This document shows positions 62,917 through 64,000 of a stretch of DNA of 64,000 nt, piece after piece. The translations under genes and the position numbers were made by a program. The notes under the pieces are model-generated. The model was not told the origin of the DNA. It made no database searches and was given only the letters and a program-made list of their open reading frames with translations. Position 1 is the first letter of the stretch. The number at the start of each line of letters is the position of its first letter. The DNA is from Parahoeflea alexandrii (GTDB lineage Bacteria > Pseudomonadota > Alphaproteobacteria > Rhizobiales > Rhizobiaceae), in assembly GCF_027214025.1 (NCBI RefSeq), contig NZ_JAPWHB010000011.1:1-64000 (forward strand). The letters run 5' to 3'.

Positions 62917-63101
62917 GCCGGAAAACCTGTTCGCGCGGGTTGCGGAGTGACGATGGCAACGCGTCATCGTGAGTATCGGGGACCGTGCGGCTACATCCCT
63001 GGCACACGAACGAGAAACACTCGCGCCGTCAGCAGCCAGAGCGGATATTCCGATCGCCACGATCCACTTGCCATTTCTCCACTACAGTATCACCAACCGC
63101 C

Positions 63102-63115
63102 TTGATTTGGCTCAA
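63102..63115. promoter_or_regulatory. FNR/FixK-like box, 186 bases upstream of ftsH
   Basis: TTGAT-TTGG-CTCAA matches TTGAT-N4-ATCAA at 9 of 10 positions. It could serve a distal ftsH promoter; I could not identify a convincing -10 element. Confidence 0.5.
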
Positions 63116-63247
63116 TGCGTCGCTGCGGGCAGAGACCACGCTCGCAATCGTTTTCGGCGCACATGTCCTCGCCAGCCAAACATCATTGTCTTGTCCTGTG
63201 TCCCAATCCCGTCGGCTTCATCGCCGGTCGGAACGCATCCCGGTCCA

Positions 63248-63261
63248 TTGACCAACGTCAA
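63248..63261. promoter_or_regulatory. FNR/FixK-like box before phosphoribosyltransferase
   Basis: TTGAC-CAAC-GTCAA is a perfect palindrome of the TTGAy-N4-rTCAA type; adding one base each side (CATTGAC, GTCAATG) extends the symmetry to 18 bases. Its centre lies about 41 bases before the ATG at 63295, with TAGCAT at 63283-63288 as possible -10. Transcription would then start at or within a base or two of the start codon, giving a leaderless message. Confidence 0.6.
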
Positions 63262-63294
63262 TGCACCCTGCGGGCAAGCGCATAGCATCGCCTG

Positions 63295-63990
63295 ATGACA
63301 GACCGGGAGCAGACATTCACTGACAGGGCGGAGGCCGGAAGACTACTGGCGGACCGGCTCAAGGCGATGGGGCTTGATCGACCCGTGGTCTATGCGCTTC
63401 CGCGCGGCGGGGTGCCGGTCACCGTCGAGATTTCCGGGGCTTTGAAAGCCCCGCTTGATCTGGTGATGGTGCGCAAGATAGGCGCGCCGTTCAACCCCGA
63501 AGTAGCGCTCGGTGCCGTCGTCTAGGGCGCCGTGCCGCAAACGGTCCTAAACGAGGACATCCTGCGGGCATCGGGTGCCGATGAGGCCTATGTCGAACGC
63601 GCCCGCACCCGTGAACTGGCCGAGATGGAGCGTCGCAGGACACTTTATCTGGGTCGTCACCCGCGGATCGAACCGGCCGGGCGCACGGTGATCCTCGTTG
63701 ACGACGGCATGGCGACCGGAGCAACCATGAAAGCAGCACTCGCTGCGGTCCGCCGCCAGGGTGCGGATCGGATCGTGGTCGCCATTCCCGTAGCCCCGGA
63801 GGAAACGGTTTCGGAACTGGCGGCCCTCGCCGACGATGTCGTCTGCCTCAATCCCTCGCGCGCCTTCCGAGGCGTTGGCGGGTTCTACGCCGATTTCCAT
63901 CAGCTTACTGACGAGGAAACCATCGGCCTTCTGCGTCAGCGCTGGAACGCCGAAGACTGGAAGCCTGAGATAAGGCGCGCCCGATTCTGA
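63295..63990 (+). pseudogene. Phosphoribosyltransferase-family gene split by an in-frame amber codon
   Basis: The frame encodes a typical type I phosphoribosyltransferase-fold protein of about 231 codons: PRGGVPVTVEIS near residue 37, KIGAPFNPEVALGAVV up to codon 76, then TAG at 63523-63525 (codon 77), then GAVPQTVLNED and the PRPP-binding loop VILVDDGMATGAT (about 132-144) in the same frame to 63990. No length change is needed, only one base substitution at the stop (for example GAG to TAG). It may be a recent nonsense mutation, a sequencing error or read-through. The upstream product of 76 residues would lack the PRPP site and be inactive. Confidence 0.8.
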
Positions 63991-64000
63991 TCCCGCCGCA

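Larger units (their letters stand above)
62917..63294. other. Divergent regulatory region between ftsH and phosphoribosyltransferase
   Basis: This 378-base gap has no recognisable gene. It contains two FNR/FixK-like sites (63102-63115 and 63248-63261), described separately, and AAGGAG as the ftsH ribosome site at its left edge. No ribosome site of note precedes the phosphoribosyltransferase start. Confidence 0.6.

Noticed and set aside
1-64000. tRNA genes, rRNA, insertion sequences, integrase or attachment sites, CRISPR arrays
   Set aside because: No transposase, integrase or Cas-like protein is encoded, no regularly spaced repeats were seen, and no cloverleaf was recognised by eye; a tRNA or repeat search was not possible.

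Overview
The window is high-GC (about 60-65% by eye) with dense operons, 4-bp ATGA and 1-bp TGATG start/stop overlaps, and families typical of Alphaproteobacteria: several branched-chain-amino-acid-type (LIV) and urea/amide-type ABC importers, a MarR-controlled hydroxycinnamate operon, FNR/FixK-type boxes and an Rrf2/NsrR-like protein. A heterotrophic member of the Hyphomicrobiales (Rhizobiales) is the most likely source. The genus cannot be read from this window. I saw no tRNA, rRNA, insertion sequence, phage or CRISPR element.

Layout. (1) 0.6-15.8 kb: a signal-peptide-less solute-binding-protein homologue, then a minus-strand operon of about 13 genes. It runs from a GntR regulator and a Tat-exported binding protein through LIV permeases and ATPases to an aconitase-family hydratase pair (LeuC/LeuD-like), an isocitrate-lyase/PEP-mutase-type lyase, a HyuA/HyuB hydantoinase pair, an isochorismatase-like hydrolase and a FAD oxidoreductase. 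It looks like one uptake-and-catabolism unit for an unknown, possibly cyclic, nitrogen compound. (2) 16-23.1 kb: NsrR-like regulator and cydDCABX for cytochrome bd, with two FNR boxes, an NsrR-like operator and a clear terminator. (3) 23.1-28.1 kb: DabA/DabB inorganic-carbon uptake with a divergent LysR regulator. (4) 28.2-33.3 kb: a complete CoA-dependent hydroxycinnamate (ferulate/p-coumarate) side-chain shortening operon with its MarR repressor. (5) 33.3-41.1 kb: a thiamine-diphosphate enzyme and the homoprotocatechuate meta-cleavage set hpaR/hpaFEDGHI, without the hydroxylase hpaBC. (6) 41.1-49.4 kb: a dipeptide-type ABC importer with a phosphodiesterase-family hydrolase and a TIM-barrel isomerase-like protein. 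(7) 49.5-61 kb: an amide-type ABC importer operon in which the LivF-type ATPase is fused in frame to a complete amidase, with an acyl-CoA synthetase downstream and a flotillin-like protein and a cytosolic AmiC-like protein upstream; a MarR gene lies divergently. (8) 61-64 kb: an additional-looking FtsH protease and a phosphoribosyltransferase gene split by an amber codon, separated by a 378-bp divergent region with two FNR-like boxes.

How the genes work together. Regions 1, 4, 5 and 7 are self-contained catabolic modules (transport, hydrolysis or ring cleavage, CoA or aldol chemistry, local regulator), as expected of a bacterium living on plant- or protein-derived aromatics and amides. Regions 2 and 8 look like low-oxygen or nitrosative-stress modules. 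The most unusual item is the ABC-ATPase-amidase fusion at 51251-53617. The most open biochemical question is the substrate of the operon at 1.7-15.8 kb.
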